A stretch of 64,000 nt of DNA, from NCBI GenBank assembly GCA_019416455.1, contig DXXG01000030.1, forward strand, positions 77,069 to 141,068. The letters run 5' to 3'. The position numbers and the translations under genes are program-made. Every line of letters starts with the position of its first letter. Within the stretch, counting starts at the first letter, position 1. Shown here one piece after another: positions 16,450 to 24,440 of this stretch. The notes below the pieces were generated by a model. It saw only the letters and a list, made by a program, of their open reading frames with translations. It did no database searches and was not told where the DNA came from. The stretch is from Clostridiales bacterium. Lineage in GTDB: Bacteria; Bacillota; Clostridia; Oscillospirales; Acutalibacteraceae.

Positions 16450-18039
16450 ATGGGCGTGCAAGTGCTGGACTGCACCCTTCGGGACGGAGGGTATATCAAC
16501 AACTGGGAGTTTGGCAAACACGCCATCCGCTCCATCCTGGACAAGCTGGAATCCGGCGGCATCGACATCATCGAGTGCGGCTTCCTCACCAGCCGCCCCC
16601 GGGACGAGGACTGTTCCCTGTTCGCCAGTCCCAGAGCCATCGCGCCCCTTCTTCCCCATCGGGAGCGAAAGGCCATGTTTGTGGCTATGATCGCCATTGG
16701 GGAACGAGAGCTGTCGCCGGACAAACTGCCTCCTAAGGTGTCCGGAGACCTGGAAGGCATCCGTCTCACCTTCCACCGGGAGGAGACGGACCAAGCCATG
16801 GAATGGGCGGGAGCTATCATGGCCAAGGGCTACCAGGTGTTCATGCAGCCGGTGGGTACCGCTTTCTATTCGGACCTGGACCTACTGCGACTGGTGGAAC
16901 GGGTGAACCGGCTGAATCCCTACGCCTTCTATATCGTGGACACCTTGGGCAGCATGTATAGGAACCAAGTCACCCGGCAGTTCCATTTGATCGACGAGAA
17001 CATGGACCCGGCCATTCGTTTGGGGTTCCATGGCCACAACAATTTACAGCTGGCCTTTTCCAACGCCCAGGTGCTCTCCACGATCCAAACAAAGAGGGAC
17101 TTGATCCTGGACTCTTCGGTCTACGGCATGGGCCGGGGAGCGGGTAATCTGCCCACGGAGCTGATCACCCGGTATATCAACAAGAACATCCAGTCCCGGT
17201 ACAACGTGGCTATGGTGATGGATATCTACGACGCTTATATCGCCCCTCTCCGGAAGGAATTTGAGTGGGGCTACACCATGGCTTATCAGATCGCCGCCAT
17301 GCACGCCTGCCATCCCAACTACGCGGCTTACCTGATGAACAAGCAGACCCTGACCATGACCGATATCGAGAGCATTCTCCGGTCTATCCCTCAGCCACGG
17401 CGGGTGGAGTTTGACCGGGAACTGATCCGTGAGCTGTATCGCCGGTATCAGAGCAAGCGCATCGACGACACCAAGGCGGTGGAGGAGCTTTCCGCCCTGA
17501 TCCGTGGCAGGGAGCTGCTGGTGCTGGCTCCGGGACCCAGTCTGCGTACCCAGCGGGCCACGGTGCAGGAGTTTCTCCGGGAGCGGTCCCCCTTTGTGAT
17601 GACTGTGAACTTCACCGATCCCACCTTCCCGGTGGACGTCTGTTTTTTCAGCAACCACAAACGGCTGGATATCGCGGGGGGAAGGCTCCAAAGCCAAACC
17701 GGGCCCAGAAGGATCTTCACCTCCAACCTGGCGGCCTATGGGGACGAGAACTGTCTGTATGTGGACTACGACCGGTGCGCCAATGAGGATCAAATGGTCT
17801 CGGACAACGCAGGGCTGATGCTCCTCAAGCTGTTGGAACGCTGCGGGGCGAAGCGGGTATTTCTGGCCGGGTTCGACGGGGCCCGGGGCGGCTACTACGA
17901 CCGGTCTCCCGCCATGGCAGTAAGCCACGCGGAAGCCTTGGAGCGTCAGCGCAGGATGGGAGAACAGCTGCGGAAACTCCCCTTGGACCTGATGTTCCTC
18001 ACCCCTTCGGCCTATGAGGAGAAGGAGGAAGTGCGATGA
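16450..18039 (+). CDS. DRE-TIM aldolase fused to a GT42/DUF115-like domain
   Basis: A 529-residue two-domain protein. Residues 1 to about 300 resemble 4-hydroxy-2-oxovalerate aldolase and other HMGL-type DRE-TIM enzymes: LDCTLRDGGYINNWEF at the N-terminus, GFHGHNNLQLAFSNA near residue 191 (HxH metal ligands), and YGMGRGAGNLPTELI. Residues about 353-529 start LLVLAPGPSL and include VDVCFFSNHKRL, DNAGLMLLKLLERCGAKR, FLAGFDGARGGYYD and LDLMFLTPS. That order resembles GT42 sialyltransferases and DUF115/Maf-like proteins; this likeness is by eye. The two parts together with the adjacent KdsB homologue suggest making, activating and transferring a 2-keto-3-deoxy sugar acid. The reaction is not established. 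Confidence 0.6.
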   Translation: MGVQVLDCTLRDGGYINNWEFGKHAIRSILDKLESGGIDIIECGFLTSRPRDEDCSLFASPRAIAPLLPHRERKAMFVAMIAIGERELSPDKLPPKVSGDLEGIRLTFHREETDQAMEWAGAIMAKGYQVFMQPVGTAFYSDLDLLRLVERVNRLNPYAFYIVDTLGSMYRNQVTRQFHLIDENMDPAIRLGFHGHNNLQLAFSNAQVLSTIQTKRDLILDSSVYGMGRGAGNLPTELITRYINKNIQSRYNVAMVMDIYDAYIAPLRKEFEWGYTMAYQIAAMHACHPNYAAYLMNKQTLTMTDIESILRSIPQPRRVEFDRELIRELYRRYQSKRIDDTKAVEELSALIRGRELLVLAPGPSLRTQRATVQEFLRERSPFVMTVNFTDPTFPVDVCFFSNHKRLDIAGGRLQSQTGPRRIFTSNLAAYGDENCLYVDYDRCANEDQMVSDNAGLMLLKLLERCGAKRVFLAGFDGARGGYYDRSPAMAVSHAEALERQRRMGEQLRKLPLDLMFLTPSAYEEKEEVR

Positions 18040-19280
18040 AATCGTCTACGAAAAAAGGACTTTTGCTGATAGGCGGCATCGGCGGTCTGCTGATTCTATT
18101 GGCGGCGGCCATGGCGGTGGTCCAGTTTTTCCGGGTGAAGGATACCCTGGAGGAGATCACCCAGCCGTCGGTTCCGGTGCGGGAACTGGGCGTCTATGTT
18201 TTGGAGGACGATCCCGCCCAGGAATTGAAGGATACAGCCGGGTATCCGTTCGGCGCCTTGGAGGACGAGGATGGGCTTGCCCTGTTGGAACAGGCTTTGG
18301 GGCAGGCTCCTTCCTGGGAGGGATATCCCACCCCGTTCGCCTTGGCGGACGCTCTCCGCAAAGGGGAGTGCCGAGCGGTGCTGTTGGAGGAGGCCTACCA
18401 AAGGAGTCTTAGTGATGCTCGAGGCTATGAGTGGACCGAGACCGGCATGCGGAAAGTGGGCTCCCTTCAGATGGAGAAAGAGGAAACGGTTTCCCTGGCG
18501 GCACCGGAAGGGGAGCAGGAGAGTTTTCTGTTGTACCTCAGTGGAAACGACACCTTTGGAGATGTGTCCACCCTGTCCCGCAGCGACGTGAATATTCTGG
18601 CGGCAGTGAACATCCGCACCAAGAAAATGACCCTGGTGGCCACGCCCCGAGACTTTTATGTGTCTTTTTCCCAGACCGGAGGTGCCAAGGACAAGCTGAC
18701 CCACGCGGGGATCTACGGGGTGGAGGCTTCGGTGGATGCCTTGGAGAACTTGTACGGCCTTGACATCAGCTATTATCTGCGGATGAATTTCACCGGCTTT
18801 GTGGAGGTGATCGACGCACTGGGAGGAGTGTCGGTGTATTCCGACAGGGAGTTCACTGTGGAGAATATCCGCACCTACCAGGAGGGCTACAATCAGCTCA
18901 CCGGCATCGAGGCCTTGGCCTTTGCCCGGGAGCGGATGAGCTTCCCCGAGGGGGATTACCAGCGGGCCAAGAACCAAATGGAAGTGATCCGAGCGGTGGC
19001 AGAGAAAGCCTCCTCCCCGGCGCTGCTGGAGAACCTGTCCAAGGTGTTAGACGCGGTGGAGGGGAATTTCCAAACGAATCTTCCCCGGGATCAGATCCTG
19101 GCTCTGGCCCCCGCTTTGGCGGGAGACTGGGATATCTCCTCCTATACCACCAGCGGGTGGAGCGATTACCGGGAGACCTACTCCATGCCCGGGGCGGAGC
19201 TTTATGTAATCCTGCCTGACGAGGCCAGCGTGGAGGAAGCCGCGTCCCTTCTGAAAGAGACTTTGGATGGGGAAGAATGA
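18036..19280 (+). CDS. LytR-CpsA-Psr (LCP) family glycopolymer ligase
   Basis: A 414-residue protein anchored by one N-terminal membrane helix (LLLIGGIGGLLILLAAAMAV) with the rest outside. The LCP domain spans roughly residues 175-345: SDVNILAAVN, VATPRDFYVSF, DKLTHAGIYG, and LDISYYLRMNFTGFVEVIDA, then ALAFARERM and GDYQRAKNQ, where the Arg residues bind the lipid pyrophosphate. LCP proteins transfer finished polymers from polyprenyl diphosphate to peptidoglycan. About 110 residues before the domain are acidic and unassigned. The ATG overlaps the aldolase-fusion stop, and a terminator follows, so this gene closes the locus and probably anchors its product. Confidence 0.9.
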   Translation: MKSSTKKGLLLIGGIGGLLILLAAAMAVVQFFRVKDTLEEITQPSVPVRELGVYVLEDDPAQELKDTAGYPFGALEDEDGLALLEQALGQAPSWEGYPTPFALADALRKGECRAVLLEEAYQRSLSDARGYEWTETGMRKVGSLQMEKEETVSLAAPEGEQESFLLYLSGNDTFGDVSTLSRSDVNILAAVNIRTKKMTLVATPRDFYVSFSQTGGAKDKLTHAGIYGVEASVDALENLYGLDISYYLRMNFTGFVEVIDALGGVSVYSDREFTVENIRTYQEGYNQLTGIEALAFARERMSFPEGDYQRAKNQMEVIRAVAEKASSPALLENLSKVLDAVEGNFQTNLPRDQILALAPALAGDWDISSYTTSGWSDYRETYSMPGAELYVILPDEASVEEAASLLKETLDGEE

Positions 19281-19290
19281 TACAGAAAAA

Positions 19291-19327
19291 CGCCCGCCTT
19301 TCCCAAAGGGGAGAGACGGGCGCTGTT
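19291..19327. terminator. Bidirectional terminator between the LCP and VanY-type genes
   Basis: CGCCCG (19291-19296) pairs with CGGGCG (19317-19322). The minus-strand side ends in TTTTT and the plus-strand side in a T-rich stretch, so it can serve both convergent genes. Confidence 0.7.
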
Positions 19328-19335
19328 TGTTTTAC

Positions 19336-20139
19336 TCAGGGGGCGTTTTTGGTGAAGCGGGCAGCCCAATACTCTTCCAGGCACTGACCGCTTTCCTTCA
19401 TCTCCTGGGCAGCTTCCACGCCCACGTAGCGGTAGTGCCAGGGCTCGTACCCCACGCCGGTAACGTCAGTTTTGTCCTTGGGATACCGAAGGATGAACCC
19501 GTACTCCCAGCAGTGTTCCATGAGCCACTGCTGTTCCGGAGTGTTTTCCTGCTCCTCTTCCAGCACCTGATACCCTGCTGCCACAATGTCCGCCGCTAGG
19601 CCTGTTTGATGCTCGCTGGTACCGGCGGGTACCACCCAGCGGGAGGCTTCTTCCTCCGCCTCCTCCGGGGAAAGCCCCTGGGAGCTCCACAGCTCTATCT
19701 CATTTTCATGGAGCGTTTTCTGGTCCTCCCAAGTGCGGAAGGAGGAACAGATCAGAGGGGAGAGTCCCTGATCTTCCATAGAATCAAACATGCGGGAAAG
19801 AGCGTCTGTCGCTCGGGAATCGAACTGACCCCCTGCCACTTCCGTCAGTTCCACGGTGAAATCCTCCGCCAGGGGCGTTTCCGGATTCACCAACCGGAGA
19901 TACCAGGGAGCCTCACCGGAGCTGCTGCCCTGTTCCGCTAAAGGCACGTCCGCTCTGACGGTGGGGAAGCCCCCTTCCTGCTCTTGAGCCAGAGCGGAGA
20001 TAAGCCCCCAGAAGTTGGAGATGCCAAAAACCGCCAACAGGCAGACTGCGGAGGCAGTTCCCGCCAGAATCCAGTGGAAAGCACTGTTCTTCCGTTTGCG
20101 TCTGGTTCGTCTGTGACGGCCGTATCTATATTGATCCAT
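19336..20139 (-). CDS. VanY-type D-alanyl-D-alanine carboxypeptidase
   Basis: A 267-residue M15B metallopeptidase that trims D-Ala-D-Ala termini of peptidoglycan stem peptides outside the cell. It begins with a basic stretch and one membrane anchor (residues about 22-50). Catalytic landmarks are all visible: SEHQTGLAADI with zinc ligands H177 and D184, and EPWHYRYVG with E232 and H235, plus SSFRTWEDQ. The AAAGGAGAG site lies eight bases before ATG. It converges on the LCP gene and probably has its own promoter, because a terminator separates it from the upstream gene at 20243. Confidence 0.92.
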   Translation of the reverse strand: MDQYRYGRHRRTRRKRKNSAFHWILAGTASAVCLLAVFGISNFWGLISALAQEQEGGFPTVRADVPLAEQGSSSGEAPWYLRLVNPETPLAEDFTVELTEVAGGQFDSRATDALSRMFDSMEDQGLSPLICSSFRTWEDQKTLHENEIELWSSQGLSPEEAEEEASRWVVPAGTSEHQTGLAADIVAAGYQVLEEEQENTPEQQWLMEHCWEYGFILRYPKDKTDVTGVGYEPWHYRYVGVEAAQEMKESGQCLEEYWAARFTKNAP

Positions 20140-20220
20140 GGTTTGTCTCTCCTTTCCTAAGCATTAGACGTGGAAACACGGATGCCGGTTAGATGAAAGG
20201 AGAAAATTCATTTCTAACAA

Positions 20221-20250
20221 AAAAGGACTGGCGGAAAACCGCTCAGTCCT
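20221..20250 (-). terminator. Terminator of the CHAP-like gene
   Basis: AGGACTG (20224-20230) pairs with CAGTCCT (20244-20250), with an inner GCGG/CCGC stem and AAAA loop. Read on the minus strand it ends in a T run at about 20223-20218. It overlaps the stop codon. Confidence 0.75.
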
Positions 20251-21088
20251 CATAGCGTGTGATGCATTCCATTTCGTAGCTGTACGCCGCCAGATCGTCC
20301 CAGGAAAGGAATCGGTCCCAGGAGATGCGGCAGTGCTGGTAATCACTGTTGCATTCCACCACGGTGATCCCGTCCTCTTCCACGGTCAGCACGATCATGG
20401 AGTGTTCCGTCAGTTCCAGCCGGATGTGGTCCCCGGGGCGGAGCTGGGAATAATCATAGAACACTGTTAGGGGGGCGTCCTCTCCGAACACCAAATCACT
20501 GACCAGGGACGCGAAGCCTAAACACTGTTCCAGAGGGTAGTACTGGGGGAAAAGACTCTGGGTAGCCCCCACGTAGGTGTTGCAGTCGGTGTCCCAGTAA
20601 AGGTCATGCTGGCAAGGGGTTTCCGTGACCGTGAGTTCATCCCAATCCTCCACGCCCACGTGGTTCCAGTACCAGCCTTCGGGGAACACTTCCCGCAGTG
20701 CTTCCAGAGAGGCTTCGGCTTCCTCTTCCGTGATGGAGCCATCCTCTCCGGTATCCTCTTCCCCCTCCACGATGGTGATGGCCGCGGCGGAGGCGTCCTC
20801 TTCAAAGAAGTCGGAACCAGCGTCGAAATCCGCCGTTGCGATGGAATGGTCCTCCTGGTCCATGGAAGATCCCTCCACCACTGCTTCCGCGGTTGTGGAG
20901 GAAAGGGACGTCAAGGGATCGGCGGTTTCCTGCTCATCCTCCGACCAGATCAATGCGGACGCCAATGCCAGCGTGGCAAGAGTACAGCAGATGACGGTGA
21001 CCGCAATGAGAAAGGTGTTGCTGTGGACGAAGCTTTTTTTCATCCAACGGAAGTTGTGGCCGTTTGGGGAATGATTGAATGGATCCAT
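20243..21088 (-). CDS. Membrane-anchored protein with CHAP/NlpC-like C-terminal domain
   Basis: A 281-residue protein with one membrane helix (about 24-48) and a long acidic extracellular linker (49-130, rich in Glu, Asp, Ser, Thr). The C-terminal 120 residues resemble a cysteine peptidase of the CHAP/NlpC-P60 fold: C189 in QCLGFASLV, GDHIRLE near 219-225, and H229 in EHSMIVLTV followed by VVECN. These could form Cys-His-polar catalytic residues, so a peptidoglycan hydrolase or amidase is possible, but the family is not recognised with certainty. Extra cysteines (C159, C169, C246, C253) suggest a disulfide-bearing exoprotein. Its neighbour is a peptidoglycan carboxypeptidase. Confidence 0.55.
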   Translation of the reverse strand: MDPFNHSPNGHNFRWMKKSFVHSNTFLIAVTVICCTLATLALASALIWSEDEQETADPLTSLSSTTAEAVVEGSSMDQEDHSIATADFDAGSDFFEEDASAAAITIVEGEEDTGEDGSITEEEAEASLEALREVFPEGWYWNHVGVEDWDELTVTETPCQHDLYWDTDCNTYVGATQSLFPQYYPLEQCLGFASLVSDLVFGEDAPLTVFYDYSQLRPGDHIRLELTEHSMIVLTVEEDGITVVECNSDYQHCRISWDRFLSWDDLAAYSYEMECITRYED

Positions 21089-21255
21089 AAAAGCGCCCCT
21101 TTCTCAGCGAGGGATAATACGGCGAAAATCGGCATAGTTCTCCCAAATTCGCCAAGGAGGGGACAGATGGCCCTCCCCCTCATTTACTTAATATATTAGA
21201 TGCCCTATGTGAAGATAAGGTGAGAAGAGGGAAAATTTTTTGTCATTTACATTTT

Positions 21256-22548
21256 TTAACACCGGGTGGTCATGATGTCCAGGATCTCCCGGTCAGTTTC
21301 CCGCATGCCCTGGGCCGCCAGAAGGCCGATGTTGTGGATGGTGGCCTCCACGCCCTTGGAGATGATACCGTCCCCGCCCCGGAACTGCTGGCCGTTTTGG
21401 TACATGTAAAAGCCCAAAAGACCCGCGTCCACCGCGGAGGAGATCTTGGCGGCGCAGGATGCCTTGGCCCCATCGCAGACGATGCCGGAGGTCACCGCCA
21501 GAGCGTTGACGATGGTGTGGGACACGTCCCGTAAAAGCTCCTGGGGCTCCTTGTCCCGGCCGTACAGGTAGGCGATGCCCGCTCCACTGCCGCAGCCAGC
21601 GCTGACGGCCCCGCAGTAGGCGGAAAGCCGGCCGATCTCTGTCTTAAGGTGGATGGTGATGAGATCGCTCACCAGCAAAGCCCGGTACAGGGTCTCCTGG
21701 TCCACCCCCAGCTCTTTGGCGTACTCGATCACCGGCAGGGAGGCAGTGAGGCCCTGGTTGCCGCTTCCGGAAACAATGACTACCGGCAGGCTGCACCCGT
21801 TCATCCGGGCGTCAGATCCGGCGGCGGCCATGGCTCTGGCCCGAATCTTCACGTCGTTTCCGTAGGTGGACAGCAGCACTTTGCCGATGTTGGCGCCGTA
21901 ATCTCCCCGCAGGCCTTCCTCCGCAATGGCGGTGTTGTAGCGGATCTGCCGGCCGATTATTTCCTCCACATCCGAGAGGTTTGCTTCCCGGGCGAATTCC
22001 AGGATCCCCTCCACGGAAAGGACGGACTTGTCGGTAAGCCCCTCCTCTTGGGCGGCCTGGGCTTCCACTTCCTTGAGGACTTCTCCGTTTTTCTCGATAC
22101 GGACGATGTTGGTATGGTAATTGACGATCCGCACCAGGGCAGAATCCTCCCCCGCCCAGGCCCGGATGGTGATGTCGAAAATAAAGGGGGAGTCTGCCAG
22201 TTTCACGGCGATGGGAGTCCGTTCCAGGTACTCCTGGATGACCTTCTGTTCCGCTTCTCCGATCTTGGAGAGGACTTCCAGTTCCAGGTCAGGATCCCCG
22301 GCAGCCATGCCCGCGGCAGCCGCCGCAGGGATGCCCCGCAGCCCGCCGGTGCTGGGCACGAACACGCTCTTCACGTTCTTGATAATGTTTCCGCTGGCTT
22401 CCACTTCCAGGCGCTCTGCCAAGCGGCCCAGAGTCTTTCCGGCTACCGCGGCTGCGTAAGCAATGGCGATGGGCTCCGTGCAGCCCATGGCGGGCACCAG
22501 TTCTTCCTTCAGGATGCTCACATAGTCCCGATACGTTGTCTGTTCCAT
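21256..22548 (-). CDS. cyuA: L-cysteine desulfidase / UPF0597 family protein
   Basis: A 430-residue cytosolic enzyme of the CyuA/YhaM family, related to the alpha subunit of L-serine dehydratase. Members split L-cysteine to pyruvate, ammonia and sulfide with a 4Fe-4S cluster, giving anaerobes a cysteine-catabolism step. Landmarks are VPAMGCTEPIAIAYAAA (C23), VPSTGGLRGIPAAAAAG near residue 65, a glycine-rich SGSGNQGLTASLP in the middle and GIVCDGAKASCAAK near the C-terminus with the cluster cysteines. Length is normal. It stands alone between an ABC exporter terminator and the CHAP-like gene; no cysteine transporter is adjacent, so the exact substrate stays open. Confidence 0.85.
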   Translation of the reverse strand: MEQTTYRDYVSILKEELVPAMGCTEPIAIAYAAAVAGKTLGRLAERLEVEASGNIIKNVKSVFVPSTGGLRGIPAAAAAGMAAGDPDLELEVLSKIGEAEQKVIQEYLERTPIAVKLADSPFIFDITIRAWAGEDSALVRIVNYHTNIVRIEKNGEVLKEVEAQAAQEEGLTDKSVLSVEGILEFAREANLSDVEEIIGRQIRYNTAIAEEGLRGDYGANIGKVLLSTYGNDVKIRARAMAAAGSDARMNGCSLPVVIVSGSGNQGLTASLPVIEYAKELGVDQETLYRALLVSDLITIHLKTEIGRLSAYCGAVSAGCGSGAGIAYLYGRDKEPQELLRDVSHTIVNALAVTSGIVCDGAKASCAAKISSAVDAGLLGFYMYQNGQQFRGGDGIISKGVEATIHNIGLLAAQGMRETDREILDIMTTRC

Positions 22549-22604
22549 CCAGGATCACGCTCCCCTACTCATTTGCCGGTGATTTTGCCTCAAACACTTT
22601 TTCG

Positions 22605-22648
22605 AAAAAACCGGCCGCTGGATTTATTTTCCCATAGCGGACGGTTTT
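22605..22648. terminator. Terminator after the ABC exporter pair
   Basis: AAAACCG followed by GCCGCT (about 22607-22619) pairs with AGCGG and ACGGTTTT (about 22636-22647) with a one-base offset. It has T runs on both strands and lies just downstream of the minus-strand ABC genes. Confidence 0.65.
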
Positions 22649-22664
22649 TGTCAAATAAAAGGGT

Positions 22665-24440
22665 TTATTGGAATTGGGAGTTGTACAGGGACGCGTAAAA
22701 GCCCTGTTGTTCCATCAGGCTCTGGTGAGTGCCCTGCTCCACAATGTCCCCGTCCCGCACCACCAGGATCCGGTCGGCGTTCTGGATGGTGGACAGTCGG
22801 TGGGCGATGACGAAGCAGGTCTTGTCTTTCATCAGCTCCCGCATGGCTGCCTGGATCTGGATTTCCGTGCGGGTGTCCACGTTGGAAGTGGCCTCGTCCA
22901 GGATCAGCATCTTGGCGTCCAGAAGCATGGCCCGGGCGATGGTGAGCAGCTGTTTCTGGCCCTGGGAGATGTTCATGCCGTTCTCGTCCAGGATGGTGTC
23001 ATACCCCTTGGGAAGCCCCATGATGTACCGGTGGATCCGGGCAGCTTTGGCGGCGTTCTGCACGTCTTCCAGGCGGGCGTCCTTCTTGCCGTAGGCCAGG
23101 TTCTCAAAAATGGTCCCCGAAAACAGCCAGGTATCTTGGAGCACCATGGCGTAGGACAGACGCAGGCTCTTCCGGGTGATCTGCTGGATGTCCCGGCCGT
23201 CCAGGGTGATGGCTCCGGAGTCCGGGTCGTAGAAGCGCATCAGCAGGTTGATGAGGGTGGTCTTGCCCGCGCCGGTGGGGCCCACGATGGCGGTCAGGCT
23301 GCCGGGAGGAGCGGAGAAGCTCAGGTCGTGGATGATGGTCTTTCCCGGGTCATAGCCGAACTTCACGTGATCCATGGCCACGTCGCCTTCCACCTGATCC
23401 ACGGTCACGGCGTCGGGAGCGTCGGCGGGCTCAGGTTCCTCATCGATGAGGCGGAACACCCGCTCGGCAGCGGCACAGGCAGATTGCAGTTCGCTGATGA
23501 TATTGGCCACCTCATTGATGGGGCCGGAGAATTTCCGGGAGTAGAGCACGAAAGAGGACAGGTCGCCGATGGACAGGCGCCCCCACAAAAACAGGATGGC
23601 TCCGAAGATGCTCACAAAAGCCAAGGACAGGTTGTTGATGAAGTTGACGGAGGGACCGGTCATGCCGCCGTAGTAGTCGGCGTTGTAGTAGGCGTCCACC
23701 GCGGCGTCGTTGCGCTTGTCGAACCGGGAGACCATGGTGTCCTCCTGGTGGTAGGCCTTGGTGGTCTTTTGCCCGGTGATGACCTCCTCCACGAAGCCGT
23801 TGAGTTCCCCCAGTTTCACCGACCGCTGATGGAACAGAGGCCGGACCTTTTTGGTCATGTACCGGGTGAAGCCGATGGACATGGGGATGGTGATGGCGAA
23901 CACCAGCACCAGCACCGGGGAGATGACGATCATCATGACCAGGGACCCCAGTACAGTGATGACGCTGGCGGCAATCTGCAACAGGTCGTTGGACAGGGAA
24001 GCGTTCACCGTGTCGATGTCGTAGGAGATGCGGCTGACAATGTCGCCGGTCTGATGGCTGTCGAAGTAGCGCACCGGCAGTTCCGTCAGCCGGTCGAATA
24101 CCTGCTGGCGCATCTGGAACACGATCTTCTGGCTCAGCTGGATCATGAGGATGGACAGAATATAGGACAGCAGGGAGGACACGGCGTAGAACACGATCAT
24201 CAGACCGCAGTAGAAAAATATCGTGGGGAAGTCCGCCATCCCCGGCTCCATGCCGATGGCGTCGATGGCCTTGCCGGAGAGCATGGGCCCCAACAGCGCC
24301 AGGAAGTTACTGGAGACCGTGAGGAGCAAGGCCGCCAATGCCATCCATTTGTGGGCGTAGATGTAAGTCCACAGGCGAAGGAGCACTTTTTTTCGATCTT
24401 TGGGCTTTTCGATAGGCCCTCTGGGTCCTCTGGGAGGCAT
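22665..24440 (-). CDS. Heterodimeric ABC exporter subunit, canonical catalytic glutamate
   Basis: A 591-residue half-transporter: basic N-terminus, six transmembrane helices (about 25-320) and a C-terminal ATPase. Walker A is GPTGAGKTTLINLL, the signature is the degenerate ISQGQKQ, and Walker B with the catalytic glutamate is MLILDEATSNVD; IAHRLSTI holds the switch histidine. The start ATG directly follows the stop of the partner gene, so the two make one operon. The partner has a normal LSGGQ but lacks the catalytic glutamate, the arrangement known for LmrCD/BmrCD/TM287-288-type multidrug or lipid exporters. The substrate is not readable. Confidence 0.88.
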   Translation of the reverse strand: MPPRGPRGPIEKPKDRKKVLLRLWTYIYAHKWMALAALLLTVSSNFLALLGPMLSGKAIDAIGMEPGMADFPTIFFYCGLMIVFYAVSSLLSYILSILMIQLSQKIVFQMRQQVFDRLTELPVRYFDSHQTGDIVSRISYDIDTVNASLSNDLLQIAASVITVLGSLVMMIVISPVLVLVFAITIPMSIGFTRYMTKKVRPLFHQRSVKLGELNGFVEEVITGQKTTKAYHQEDTMVSRFDKRNDAAVDAYYNADYYGGMTGPSVNFINNLSLAFVSIFGAILFLWGRLSIGDLSSFVLYSRKFSGPINEVANIISELQSACAAAERVFRLIDEEPEPADAPDAVTVDQVEGDVAMDHVKFGYDPGKTIIHDLSFSAPPGSLTAIVGPTGAGKTTLINLLMRFYDPDSGAITLDGRDIQQITRKSLRLSYAMVLQDTWLFSGTIFENLAYGKKDARLEDVQNAAKAARIHRYIMGLPKGYDTILDENGMNISQGQKQLLTIARAMLLDAKMLILDEATSNVDTRTEIQIQAAMRELMKDKTCFVIAHRLSTIQNADRILVVRDGDIVEQGTHQSLMEQQGFYASLYNSQFQ

